Assembly: GCF_030264275.1 (NCBI RefSeq)
Contig: NZ_CP127165.1
Coordinates: 1,538,001 to 1,602,000, forward strand
Source of the DNA: Marivivens sp. LCG002
Lineage (GTDB): Bacteria > Pseudomonadota > Alphaproteobacteria > Rhodobacterales > Rhodobacteraceae
DNA length: 64,000 bases
Direction: 5' to 3'
The position numbers and the translations under genes were made by a program. Positions 9,351 to 17,620 of the stretch are shown here, piece after piece. Below the pieces are notes generated by a model, which was not told the origin of the DNA, did no database searches, and saw only the letters and a list, made by a program, of their open reading frames with translations. Every line of letters begins with the position of its first letter. The first letter of the stretch is position 1.

Positions 9351-9380
9351 AAAAGGGGCCCTCGCGGCCCCTTTTCTTTT
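9351..9380 (+). terminator. Terminator between purB and luxR-type gene
   Basis: AAAAGGGGCC-CTCGC-GGCCCCTTTT stem followed by CTTTT, directly after the purB stop. The A-rich left arm means it could also end the convergent regulator transcript. Confidence 0.93.
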
Positions 9381-9387
9381 GGCACAG

Positions 9388-10014
9388 CTATATAAGACCG
9401 TGCGCGCTCGCCATCGTGGCGGCCTGAGTGCTCGTGGCCGCGCCAAGCTTGGCTTTGGCATTGCGAAGGCGAAGTTTGACCGCCCCCTCGCTGATCCCGA
9501 GAACATGGGCCGCCTGTTTGAGCCGCATTCCCTCTTTGACAAGTGAAAGCGTTTCGATCTCGGCATCGGTGAGATTGGTGGGCGGTGCACTTTCGCGGTG
9601 GAGCGCCTCGAGATGACCGCGCAACAGGACCATTTCCTCATCGGTAAAATCGCGATCCTCACGCACGAAATGCGCAACCGAGATTTGCCCGCCCTTGCCC
9701 TTGTCACTGGACGTGAAACTCGCCCCGTAGCGCAGCCCGAAGCGCGCCGCTTTCTGGAAGAATTCGGCATATTGCGAAAAGGCGGGATCACTCCAACGGA
9801 TGGCGCCGCCGACACGGTAAGCCCATCTGAGCACTGGGTCCGCAAGAACAAGCCGTTCTTCGGTGTAAAGCTTGACCCAAGCGTCAGGCAGCGCGTTTAC
9901 TTCTTCTTTGGGAAAGGCAAACCCGATCCGCAAGGCGATATAATGCCCGCAGGGCGCAAGCTCTTGGAGCTGCGCTTGCGTGAGCTTGCTGATGACTTTC
10001 ATTGGAAGCGTCAC
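9388..10014 (-). CDS. LuxR-family regulator with autoinducer-binding and HTH domains
   Basis: Quorum-sensing type transcription factor. Residues ~15-150 form an autoinducer-binding domain with the conserved pocket pattern W46, Y50, D59-P60, W74 (WVKLY, LADPVLRW, AIRWSDP). Residues ~143-195 are a LuxR HTH (LTDAEIETLSLVKEGM, QAAHVLGISEGAVKLRL). The GTG at 10014 has GAGG at 7 bases; an ATG at 10002 is the alternative. No luxI synthase is in the window, so this is a solo or responds to a distant synthase. It is divergent from a second autoinducer-binding protein without HTH. Confidence 0.93.
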   Translation of the reverse strand: MTLPMKVISKLTQAQLQELAPCGHYIALRIGFAFPKEEVNALPDAWVKLYTEERLVLADPVLRWAYRVGGAIRWSDPAFSQYAEFFQKAARFGLRYGASFTSSDKGKGGQISVAHFVREDRDFTDEEMVLLRGHLEALHRESAPPTNLTDAEIETLSLVKEGMRLKQAAHVLGISEGAVKLRLRNAKAKLGAATSTQAATMASAHGLI

Positions 10015-10040
10015 TCTTCCACCTCGTCGATAAATGAGAC

Positions 10041-10056
10041 TGCGACCTTAGTCGCA
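10041..10056. promoter_or_regulatory. Dyad in the luxR-type divergent promoter
   Basis: TGCGAC-CTTA-GTCGCA, a perfect 16-bp inverted repeat in the 107-base gap between the two divergent autoinducer-binding genes. It resembles in size and symmetry the sites bound by LuxR-type dimers, though it is not the classic 20-bp lux box. Confidence 0.45.
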
Positions 10057-10121
10057 CACGTTATACTTGTGTCCGTTAAAAATATATACGATGAACCCAC
10101 AACTCGGCCAAAGGTTCCACA

Positions 10122-10607
10122 ATGACATCGATTTCCGACATCGCGAAAACCTTGGAGGCTCTGAAGCACATTGCGCCTTCTGGTTTTGCACTTGCCATGC
10201 GGATCAACTTTACCACTCCGACCTATCTATTCCAGACCTTTTCGCCCGAGTGGTCGAAACACTATTCCGCCAAGGGTTACATGTTCGACGATCCGGTCGT
10301 GATCTGGGGTCTAAACAACAGCGGCGTCGCGCGCTGGAGTGACCTTACGTCCGGAGATCAAACAATTTTCCATGACGCTGCGACCTATGGGCTTGTCTAT
10401 GGCGTCGCCTGTTCGACCGAACGGCATGGCGCCAAAAGCTTCGGCGGTTTCTCGCGTGCGGATCGCGAATTCACGGATGCCGAATGCAGCGAGACGCATG
10501 ACCTCTTCGAGACGCTGGACCAGCAGATCGGTCAGTTTGAAGCCATCGATCCAAGCGCCCGTGAACAGCTGCGGTTTTTTGCTTCGCAAGTGTCGGTCGG
10601 GATCTGA
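10122..10607 (+). CDS. Autoinducer-binding domain protein lacking an HTH
   Basis: A 161-residue protein consisting only of a LuxR-type autoinducer-binding domain. The pocket pattern of the divergent neighbour recurs: W44, Y48, D57-P58, W72 (EWSKHY, FDDPVVIW, VARWSDL). After residue ~140 there is a short tail (AREQLRFFASQVSVGI) where an HTH would begin, and then a stop; the downstream sequence in any frame does not restore one before the next gene at 10672. Family knowledge: HTH-less partners such as TrlR sequester LuxR proteins as inactive heterodimers. It may therefore antagonise the neighbour. It could also be a decayed regulator. Confidence 0.85.
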   Translation: MTSISDIAKTLEALKHIAPSGFALAMRINFTTPTYLFQTFSPEWSKHYSAKGYMFDDPVVIWGLNNSGVARWSDLTSGDQTIFHDAATYGLVYGVACSTERHGAKSFGGFSRADREFTDAECSETHDLFETLDQQIGQFEAIDPSAREQLRFFASQVSVGI

Positions 10608-10671
10608 CATCGCCCTCGGGTAAGGATTTGTTCAGCTATTTGCGCCAATGCTTTCGGTAGGAGGTGCAACC

Positions 10672-11697
10672 ATGCTCGATGGCCCTATGGCGCAATCCGT
10701 GAACAAACGGCGCAAAGCCGCAATCATCCTTCGCTACCTCATCGACAAGGGCAGCCCGCTGCCGCTCGATGCCCTGCCCGAGGATGTTCAGGTCTCGCTG
10801 ACCAAAGAGCTTGGCGATTTGCCCGATGTGGATCAGGACACGCTCTCGCGTATCGTCGCCGAATTCAATGCCGAGCTCGAGGCTCTTGCGCTGCCCTCGG
10901 GCAATGGGCTTCGGGCGGCGGCGGAAAGCCTATCTCCCTATCTGAGCAGTGCGGCCCAAAATCGGCTCCGCGCCGAAACCCTTGGCGCGCCCTCGCTTGA
11001 TCCATGGACGCGGCTTGCCGCACTCGATCCCGAAACGCGGGCGCGCGTCGCATCAGTCGAAGCGCCCGAAGTGGGGGCGATCTGGCTCTCCAAACTTCCC
11101 GTGACCGAGGCTGCCGACCTTTTGCGGGCGCTGAGCGGGCCGACCGCCAGACGCATCGCCCAAACCATGTCCCGCGTCGAAGTCACCCCGCCCCAAGTGA
11201 TCCTCGCCATCGGCCATGCCTTGGCCGACGCCCATTGTATCGAACGGCCAAAGGGATTTGACACGCCTTCGGGCAAACGGGTGGCCGATATCCTGAACTC
11301 GGCCGACAGCGCCACGCGCGACGCCATTCTCGGCGCGCTCGAAGAGGATACGCCGGAATTTGCAAGCGCCGTGCGCGAGTCGATCTTTACCTTTGCCGAT
11401 ATCGCCGAACGGATCGAACCCAAGGATATGCCAAGCATCCTGCGCGGCATTCCCCAAGACCTGCTCGTCAGCGGGCTGGCCTTTGCCATGTCCCAAGGCA
11501 GCAAGACCGAGGCCATCGCCGAATTCATCCTCGCCAATATCTCGAAACGCCTCTCCACCGCGCTTTGCGAAGAGATCGCGGAGCGCGGCACCGTGTCTGC
11601 CAAGGACGGCGAAGATGCGCACAAGGCGCTTGTCACCGCCATCAAATCACTCGAGGCCAGCGGCGACATCACCTTGCGACAAAAGCAAAACGGCTAG
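10672..11697 (+). CDS. FliG-like flagellar motor switch protein
   Basis: A 341-residue soluble protein with FliG character: an N-terminal part (RRKAAIILRYLIDKG), a middle ARM-like helical region, and a FliG-C-like module (FTFADIAERIEPKDMPSILRGI, then QDLLVSGLAFAMSQGSKTEA, then NISKRLSTALCEEIAERG). In FliG the C-terminal domain bears charged residues that touch the stator and sets switch direction. Composition is more Ala/Ser-rich and divergent than housekeeping FliG, and no flagellar gene lies nearby. I start at 10672 because TAGGAGGTG precedes it; an earlier in-frame start at 10648 is weaker. Either the main fliG placed apart or a paralogue. Confidence 0.75.
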   Translation: MLDGPMAQSVNKRRKAAIILRYLIDKGSPLPLDALPEDVQVSLTKELGDLPDVDQDTLSRIVAEFNAELEALALPSGNGLRAAAESLSPYLSSAAQNRLRAETLGAPSLDPWTRLAALDPETRARVASVEAPEVGAIWLSKLPVTEAADLLRALSGPTARRIAQTMSRVEVTPPQVILAIGHALADAHCIERPKGFDTPSGKRVADILNSADSATRDAILGALEEDTPEFASAVRESIFTFADIAERIEPKDMPSILRGIPQDLLVSGLAFAMSQGSKTEAIAEFILANISKRLSTALCEEIAERGTVSAKDGEDAHKALVTAIKSLEASGDITLRQKQNG

Positions 11698-11751
11698 GAC
11701 TTGCCGCACTCCCGCTCCCCCCCTAATAAGGGGAAACGAAAAGGAGCGGGA

Positions 11752-12636
11752 ATGGCCGAACAGCGCAGCCGACTTAAACTGATCGAAGACTGGGTCAGTT
11801 ACAAAATTTTTCAGGCTGTGCTCGGGTATGTCGGACGCAAACCCTATGATGCGCGTGTGGCTTGGTTCGGTCGCTTCTCGGCGAAATTTCTAGGCCCCAT
11901 CGCGGGATACAAGCGCCGCATCCTTCAGAACCTCGATCTGATCCACCCCGAGATGTCCGCCGCGGACAAGGACGCTTTTGCCGACAGAATGCTCGACAAT
12001 TTCGGCCGGACCCTGTGCGAGAATTTTTTCGGCAAAGACTTCGGCAAGTTTCTAAGGGATCAAGGCACCGTTCTCGAAGGCGAAGGTCTTGCCGCGCTCG
12101 CGCAGGCCAAGGCAGAAGGCCGCCCCGTTCTCATGGTCGCTGGCCATTTCGGCAATCATGAAGCGCCGCGCCATCTTCTTACGGATCTGGGCTATACCAT
12201 CGGCGGCATCTATCGCCCGATGTCGAACCGCCATTTTGATGCCCATTACGAACAAACGCTCGAGATCCTCGGCGGTCAGGTGTTCCGACAGGGGCGCGAG
12301 GGAACATTCGCGTTCCACCGCTATCTCCTGAACGGCGGTATCGGAATTTTGTTCATCGACGTGCACGATCCCGACGGCGAGAAGCTCCCGTTTTTGGGGG
12401 TAGAGTGCGACACGCCCGTTTCGGCTGCGCGTCTGGCCAAACGCTGCAATGCGGTCGTGATTCCGTTTTTCGGCATACGAAAGCCCGACGGGCTCGGGTT
12501 CCGCTGCGTGCTCGAAGCGCCCGTGCCAATCGAGGAGCCGATCCCGATGACCAAGGCAATCACTGCGCGGCTTGAAGCTCGCGTGCGAGAAAACCCAGAC
12601 CAATGGTTCTGGGTGCATCGCCGTTGGAAAAGCTAG
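11752..12636 (+). CDS. Lipid A lauroyl/myristoyl acyltransferase (LpxL/HtrB family)
   Basis: Inner-membrane acyltransferase that adds a secondary fatty acyl chain to lipid A precursors from acyl-ACP. Over 294 residues the LPLAT motif HxxxxE is seen as GHFGNHE (H132, E137), followed by GGIYRPMSN (substrate-binding arginine) and GIGILFIDVHDPDG, and ends QWFWVHRRWKS, the conserved WxHRRWK tail of the family. AAGGAG precedes the ATG. It lies 54 bases after the fliG-like gene. Its stop shares the tetranucleotide CTAG with the convergent DUF1223 gene. Confidence 0.92.
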   Translation: MAEQRSRLKLIEDWVSYKIFQAVLGYVGRKPYDARVAWFGRFSAKFLGPIAGYKRRILQNLDLIHPEMSAADKDAFADRMLDNFGRTLCENFFGKDFGKFLRDQGTVLEGEGLAALAQAKAEGRPVLMVAGHFGNHEAPRHLLTDLGYTIGGIYRPMSNRHFDAHYEQTLEILGGQVFRQGREGTFAFHRYLLNGGIGILFIDVHDPDGEKLPFLGVECDTPVSAARLAKRCNAVVIPFFGIRKPDGLGFRCVLEAPVPIEEPIPMTKAITARLEARVRENPDQWFWVHRRWKS

Positions 12637-13337
12637 TCGATTCGATTGGCCGCGAGGATGGCGCCCTGCCCTGCCTCTTGTAAAATCACTGCAATCGGAA
12701 GCGCACCCTGCACGGGGATTTCGACCTCGAGCGGCTGTGCACCGCTCCACTCGCCTGCAATCTGCCAATCCCGCACCACATTGGCGTAATCGATGATCTT
12801 GCCTTCATTTTCGCCATGCTCGATGGCAACCTGCTCCGAAGGGCTGAAGCGCACAATCTGGACCACAACGGGGTGATGGAGCGGACCGACGGAGCGCGCG
12901 CTGATCGAGAGAACGTCTCCCGAGCGCGAAGACGAAAGCTCGACCCGTCCACCGACGCCGAGCGAGACACGCATCGCATCCATGAGGGCGACGGGCTGTG
13001 CACCGACAACGGCCGTTTGACCTGCGACGACGAATTGCGGCGTGTAGACGGTGCGCTCGCCCGCGTTATGGGCATAAATCTTTTGGCGACGGGTGAATTT
13101 GGGGTTGGCGAATTCATCGGTCCAGCCGAGGTAATCCCAGTAATCCACGTGCAAAGCCAAGGCGAGCACTTCGTCGCTTTGGGCGAGCTGGGTGAGCATT
13201 TCATCCGCGGGCGGGCATGACGAACACCCTTGCGAGGTGAAAAGCTCAACCACAACAGGCACTTGCCGTGCGTCCTGCGCCCAAGTCGGCGTCGACATTC
13301 CAAGCCCGAACAGCACAGACAAGATCAAAGTGCGCAT
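12633..13337 (-). CDS. DUF1223 secreted thioredoxin-like protein
   Basis: A 234-residue protein with a signal peptide (MRTLILSVLFGLGMSTPTWA, cleavage near 20) and a DUF1223 domain. The redox-like motif QGCSSCPPAD (C38, C41) follows VVVELFTS, as in a thioredoxin fold, and ALHVDYWDYLGWTDEFA is the family's most conserved block. Family members are uncharacterised; the CxxC and export suggest periplasmic thiol chemistry. The ATG at 13337 is preferred to upstream in-frame codons because the signal peptide begins there. Confidence 0.88.
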   Translation of the reverse strand: MRTLILSVLFGLGMSTPTWAQDARQVPVVVELFTSQGCSSCPPADEMLTQLAQSDEVLALALHVDYWDYLGWTDEFANPKFTRRQKIYAHNAGERTVYTPQFVVAGQTAVVGAQPVALMDAMRVSLGVGGRVELSSSRSGDVLSISARSVGPLHHPVVVQIVRFSPSEQVAIEHGENEGKIIDYANVVRDWQIAGEWSGAQPLEVEIPVQGALPIAVILQEAGQGAILAANRID

Positions 13338-13605
13338 CAAAATTTCCGCAATAGTGGCAGCTGTCTTACCGTGTAACCGAACAAGACGACGGGTGCCAAT
13401 CAAGCTATCGCGAATTTTTGTCACCAAATGTGTCAATTCGCCTGTTGCCCCTGCGTCAAAAGGGGATCAACAAAGTCTCATTCCACCCCTTGGCATTAAT
13501 TGTGTGCAATGGTATACAACGCGCCATCTGAGCCCTTGATTGCACGCGCTGCCTAGGGCAAAAGCACGCAGACCCCACGCCAACGCCAACAAAAGGACAT
13601 ATCCA

Positions 13606-16296
13606 ATGCCCATTCAGGTCGGCCAAGATACCGCCAAGACCCGCCGCACGCTCAAAGCCGGTGGCACGTCGGTTGCCTACTACTCCATTCCCGCCGCGCA
13701 GGAAGCCGGACTTGGTGATTTCTCCAAGCTGCCCGCTTCGCTCAAGGTGGTTCTCGAAAACCTGCTTCGCTTCGAAGACAACGGTTTCTCGGTTTCGGTC
13801 GAAGACATCAAAGCGTTCGGCGATTGGGCCAAGAACGGTGGCAACAGCGCGCGCGAGATCGCCTATCGCCCTGCCCGCGTTCTGATGCAGGACTTCACCG
13901 GCGTTCCCGCGGTGGTCGACCTTGCTGCGATGCGTGACGGCATCAAGGCGCTTGGTGGAGACGCGAAAAAGATCAACCCGCTGGTTCCCGTCGATCTCGT
14001 GATCGACCACTCGGTCATGATCGACGAATTCGGCAACCCGCGCGCGTTCCAGATGAACGTCGACCGCGAATACGAGCGCAACATGGAGCGCTACCAGTTC
14101 CTCAAGTGGGGTCAGGGCGCGTTCAACAACTTCCGCGTTGTTCCCCCGGGCACCGGCATCTGTCACCAGGTGAACGTCGAATATCTCGCCCAGACCGTCT
14201 GGACCGATACCGACCAGAACGGTGAAACCGTTGCCTATCCCGACACCCTCGTCGGCACCGACTCGCACACCACCATGGTGAACGGTCTTGCCGTTCTGGG
14301 TTGGGGCGTCGGCGGTATCGAAGCCGAAGCGGCAATGCTCGGCCAGCCGATCTCGATGCTGATCCCCGAAGTCGTAGGCTTCAAGCTCACCGGCGAAATG
14401 GTCGAAGGCACCACGGGCACCGACCTTGTTCTCAAAGTCGTTGAAATGCTCCGCAAGCACGGCGTTGTCGGCAAGTTCGTCGAATTCTACGGCGAAGGTC
14501 TCGACAAGCTTCCGCTCGCCCAGCGTTCGACCATTGCGAACATGGCGCCCGAATACGGCGCGACCTGCGGCTTCTTCCCGATCGACGACGAAACCCTGCG
14601 TTACCTCCGCCAGACGGGCCGTGACGAAGACCGCGTTGCGCTCGTCGAAGCCTATGCCAAAGAAAACGGCTTCTGGCGCGGTGCGGATTATGCGCCGATC
14701 TACTCCTCGACGCTCGAACTCGACATGGGCACCATCGTTCCCGCAATTTCGGGTCCGAAGCGTCCGCAGGACTATCTGCCGCTGACGGGTGCCAAGGCTG
14801 CTTTCGCCAAGGAGATGGAAACCTCGTTCAAGCGCGAACAGGGCAAAGAAGTCCCCGTTGATGGCGAAGACTACACCATGTCCTCGGGCAAGGTCGTGAT
14901 CGCCTCGATCACCTCCTGCACCAACACCTCGAACCCCTATGTGCTCATCGGCGCAGGTCTCGTTGCCCGCAAAGCGCGCGCTCTCGGCCTCAACCGCAAG
15001 CCTTGGGTCAAGACCTCGCTCGCACCGGGTTCCCAGGTTGTGACCGAATATCTTGAAGCCGCTGGCCTTCAGGAAGACCTCGATGCCGTGGGCTTCAACC
15101 TTGTCGGTTATGGCTGCACCACCTGTATCGGCAACTCGGGTCCGCTCCAGCCGGAAATCTCCAAGGCGATCAACGAAGGCGATCTGGTTGCAACCGCAGT
15201 TCTTTCGGGCAACCGTAACTTCGAAGGCCGTATTTCGCCCGACGTTCGCGCGAACTACCTCGCTTCGCCGCCGCTCGTTGTGGCCTATGCTCTTGCAGGC
15301 GACATGAACATCGACCTCACCACCGAGCCGCTCGGCAAGGGCAAGGACGGTCAGGACGTCTACCTCAAGGACATCTGGCCGACCAACGACGAGATCGCCA
15401 AGCTGGTCGACGAAGTCGTTACCCGCGAAGCCTTCGTCAAGAAATATGCCGACGTGTTCAAGGGCGACGCCAAATGGCAGTCGGTCGAGACCTCGGAAGC
15501 AGAAACCTACGACTGGCCGGCGTCCTCGACCTACATCGCCAACCCGCCCTATTTCCAGGGCATGGGCATGGAAAAGGGCGAGATCAAGAACATCGAGGGT
15601 GCCAAGGTTCTGGCCATCCTCGGCGATATGATCACCACCGACCACATCTCGCCCGCAGGTTCGTTCAAAGAGACGACCCCCGCAGGTAAGTATCTGACCG
15701 AACGTCAGGTTTCCCCGCGTGAGTTCAACTCTTACGGCGCACGTCGCGGCAACCACGAAGTCATGATGCGTGGCACCTTCGCCAACATCCGCATCAAGAA
15801 CGAGATGCTGGACGGCGTTGAAGGCGGCTACACCAAAGGACCGGATGGCGCACAGACCTCGATCTTCGATGCGTCGATGGCCTATCAGGAACAGGGCACC
15901 CCGCTCGTTATCTTCGCAGGTATCGAATACGGTGCAGGTTCGTCGCGTGACTGGGCTGCCAAGGGCACCGCTCTTCTGGGCGTCAAGGCCGTGATCGCCG
16001 AGTCGTTCGAGCGTATCCACCGCTCCAACCTCGTTGGCATGGGCGTGATCCCCTTCGAGTTCACCGGCGGCCAGAACCGCAAATCGCTCGGCATCACCGG
16101 CGATGAAACGGTTTCGATCCGTGGTCTCGACACCGTCAAGCCGCTCGAAATCGTTCAGGCGGACATCACCTATGCCGACGGTTCGACCAAGACCATCGAC
16201 ATCAAGTGCCGTATCGATACCGCACCCGAAATCGAATACATCGAAAACGGTGGCGTTCTGCACTATGTGCTGCGCAACCTTGCCAAAGCCTCCTAA
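13606..16296 (+). CDS. acnA: Aconitate hydratase A
   Basis: TCA-cycle enzyme that isomerises citrate to isocitrate through cis-aconitate using a 4Fe-4S cluster. The protein is 896 residues. Cluster ligands are Cys438 (SCTNTSNPY) and Cys504/Cys507 (GYGCTTCIGNSG). Other signatures are DSHTTMVNGLAVLGWGVGG, GAGSSRDWAAKGT and AESFERIHRSNLVGMGVIP of the swivelling domain 4. AAAAGGACAT precedes the ATG. A 268-base gap upstream presumably carries its promoter. A strong terminator follows. Confidence 0.99.
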   Translation: MPIQVGQDTAKTRRTLKAGGTSVAYYSIPAAQEAGLGDFSKLPASLKVVLENLLRFEDNGFSVSVEDIKAFGDWAKNGGNSAREIAYRPARVLMQDFTGVPAVVDLAAMRDGIKALGGDAKKINPLVPVDLVIDHSVMIDEFGNPRAFQMNVDREYERNMERYQFLKWGQGAFNNFRVVPPGTGICHQVNVEYLAQTVWTDTDQNGETVAYPDTLVGTDSHTTMVNGLAVLGWGVGGIEAEAAMLGQPISMLIPEVVGFKLTGEMVEGTTGTDLVLKVVEMLRKHGVVGKFVEFYGEGLDKLPLAQRSTIANMAPEYGATCGFFPIDDETLRYLRQTGRDEDRVALVEAYAKENGFWRGADYAPIYSSTLELDMGTIVPAISGPKRPQDYLPLTGAKAAFAKEMETSFKREQGKEVPVDGEDYTMSSGKVVIASITSCTNTSNPYVLIGAGLVARKARALGLNRKPWVKTSLAPGSQVVTEYLEAAGLQEDLDAVGFNLVGYGCTTCIGNSGPLQPEISKAINEGDLVATAVLSGNRNFEGRISPDVRANYLASPPLVVAYALAGDMNIDLTTEPLGKGKDGQDVYLKDIWPTNDEIAKLVDEVVTREAFVKKYADVFKGDAKWQSVETSEAETYDWPASSTYIANPPYFQGMGMEKGEIKNIEGAKVLAILGDMITTDHISPAGSFKETTPAGKYLTERQVSPREFNSYGARRGNHEVMMRGTFANIRIKNEMLDGVEGGYTKGPDGAQTSIFDASMAYQEQGTPLVIFAGIEYGAGSSRDWAAKGTALLGVKAVIAESFERIHRSNLVGMGVIPFEFTGGQNRKSLGITGDETVSIRGLDTVKPLEIVQADITYADGSTKTIDIKCRIDTAPEIEYIENGGVLHYVLRNLAKAS

Positions 16297-16320
16297 TCCG
16301 AAGCTTTGACTGCGAAACAG

Positions 16321-16350
16321 ATCGCGCCCCTTTCGGGGCGCGATTTTTTT
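16321..16350 (+). terminator. Terminator of acnA
   Basis: ATCGCGCCCC-TTTC-GGGGCGCGAT, a perfect 10-bp stem, followed by seven T. Confidence 0.97.
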
Positions 16351-16415
16351 ATGCGCCGCGCGCTTGCGCCCATCTTCCCCGATCAAAATCGAAGATACAC
16401 GGGTTTTCCCTAGGT

Positions 16416-16454
16416 TTATCCACAGCTTATCCACGGGAGTCACTTTGACGAATC
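16416..16454. promoter_or_regulatory. Two DnaA boxes next to two GANTC methylation sites
   Basis: TTATCCACA (16416-16424) is a perfect DnaA box; TTATCCACG (16427-16435) differs at one base, in the same orientation, 2 bases on. GAGTC (16437-16441) and GAATC (16450-16454) are GANTC targets of the CcrM methylase. All lie within 64 bases of the ATG at 16480. Confidence 0.6.
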
Positions 16455-16479
16455 CACGGGGCAGCGGGATGATTGGGGC

Positions 16480-16941
16480 ATGATCCAGTATACCCACATT
16501 CGGCTTGATGCCGGACAGATCCTGCCCCGACTGCCCGAAGGTCGCCCCTATGTGGCGGTCCTCGTTGCGCATGAGGACAGCGAACGCCAATGGCAGGCCG
16601 CGATTGCCGAAACGCTTGCCGTCGGGGACTGTGTCATGGCCTGCGTCTATGGACGCGGTGCGGACGACTGGGCGGATACGATCGAACAGGGCTATGTGCT
16701 CTCGCAGATCACCGAAGAGCGGAGCGACGCGCTCCCCCCTCTGGAAGTCTGGTGCCATCAATCCGCAATGATCGACGATGTGTTCGAAGCCGCAGCCCGC
16801 GGTATTCAGGACAGCGAGCTTGAGGGTATCGAGCTTGTCATCGTTCTTGAAATCGGTGAGCCGATATATTCGATGGAACTGTCGCGCGCGGGAATGATGG
16901 CGCTCGGCAACAGCGGCCTTCGCGCCGCCGTCGCCTGCTGA
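16480..16941 (+). CDS. Hypothetical protein behind DnaA boxes
   Basis: A 153-residue acidic protein of alternating hydrophobic strands and helices (YVAVLVAHEDSERQWQ, DCVMACVYGRGADDWAD, LEVWCHQSAMIDDVFEAA, LEGIELVIVLEIGEP), suggesting a compact alpha/beta cytoplasmic fold. No signal peptide or membrane segment. I recognise no characterised family. The ATG is preceded by a cluster of DnaA boxes and GANTC sites, so expression may follow the replication cycle. The stop at 16939-16941 directly abuts the convergent ccmG stop at 16942. Confidence 0.8.
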   Translation: MIQYTHIRLDAGQILPRLPEGRPYVAVLVAHEDSERQWQAAIAETLAVGDCVMACVYGRGADDWADTIEQGYVLSQITEERSDALPPLEVWCHQSAMIDDVFEAAARGIQDSELEGIELVIVLEIGEPIYSMELSRAGMMALGNSGLRAAVAC

Positions 16942-17481
16942 TTATTCGCCGGTCGCTTCTTTGAGAGCGGGCAGAAAGCGGTTCTCGTAATCCGATCCGA
17001 TCAGAGGTCCCGCAAAGCGGAACAGCACCTTACCGTCGCCATCGACGATAAAGGTTTCAGGCGGCGCAGTCACACCCCAGTCGATCGACGTGCGGCCCCT
17101 TGGATCAAAGGCGCTCTTGAAGAACGGGTTGCCCTCTTCTTCGAGGTATTTGAGCGCGTTTGCCTCGTCGTCGCGGAAATTAACACCAGCAACACGGTAG
17201 CCCTGCGCGGCAAGATCCTTGAGCGTGGGATGCTCGGCGCGGCACGGCGGGCACCAGCTTGCCCAATAGTTGACCAAGGTAATTTCGCCCGCGCGCAAAT
17301 CCGCATCGGTCAGTTGGTCCAGATCGGCAAGAGCCTCGGCAGGAAGCGCAGGCGCTTCGCGTCCGATCAGCGTCGAGGGAAGATCATCCTCGGCCCCGAA
17401 GAACATACCCCCGAAGAAAAGCCCCGCTACGGCAACAAAGGCAATCGGCGGAATAAAGACCAGAGGCGAAACCTTAGCCAT
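16942..17481 (-). CDS. ccmG: Cytochrome c biogenesis thiol:disulfide interchange protein
   Basis: Periplasmic, membrane-tethered thioredoxin that keeps apocytochrome c cysteines reduced for heme attachment. The 179-residue protein has an N-terminal anchor (VFIPPIAFVAVAGLFFGGMFF), the active site WASWCPPCRAEHP (C77, C80), and the conserved GVTAPPETFIVD with cis-Pro. The ATG at 17481 lies inside the end of ccmD (8-base overlap), typical of translational coupling. Last gene of the ccmABCDG run. Confidence 0.97.
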   Translation of the reverse strand: MAKVSPLVFIPPIAFVAVAGLFFGGMFFGAEDDLPSTLIGREAPALPAEALADLDQLTDADLRAGEITLVNYWASWCPPCRAEHPTLKDLAAQGYRVAGVNFRDDEANALKYLEEEGNPFFKSAFDPRGRTSIDWGVTAPPETFIVDGDGKVLFRFAGPLIGSDYENRFLPALKEATGE

Positions 17482-17620
17482 CTTGCTTCTCCAACGCTTC
17501 GAGACGGGCTTTGACGCTGCGCGAACGCACAAGGCTCACCGCGACGATTCCGACGAGCAAAGCAAGGCTCAGACCGTAGGAGCTGAGCACATGGACGGCA
17601 TATTTACCGAGTTCAGGCAT
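17474..17620 (-). CDS. ccmD: Heme exporter protein D
   Basis: A 48-residue membrane peptide (MPELGKYAVHVLSSYG..., then SLALLVGIVAVSLV, then basic RSRSVKARLEALE). One transmembrane helix followed by a positively charged tail is the CcmD pattern; CcmD releases holo-CcmE from the CcmABC complex. The start overlaps the ccmC stop by one base (TAATG) and the end overlaps ccmG by 8 bases. Confidence 0.95.
   Translation of the reverse strand: MPELGKYAVHVLSSYGLSLALLVGIVAVSLVRSRSVKARLEALEKQDG

Noticed and set aside
9388-10607. A luxI-type synthase gene accompanying the LuxR pair
   Set aside because: No acyl-homoserine-lactone synthase-like protein is encoded between 8 and 12 kb or elsewhere in the window.
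16416-16454. Chromosomal replication origin
   Set aside because: Only two DnaA boxes, no adjoining AT-rich unwinding region, and no dnaA, hemE, parAB or gidA genes nearby; a regulatory or titration site is more likely.
13456-16761. 1101-codon minus-strand frame opposite aconitase
   Set aside because: A shadow frame produced by GC-rich codon use; the plus strand encodes an intact aconitase with cluster cysteines.
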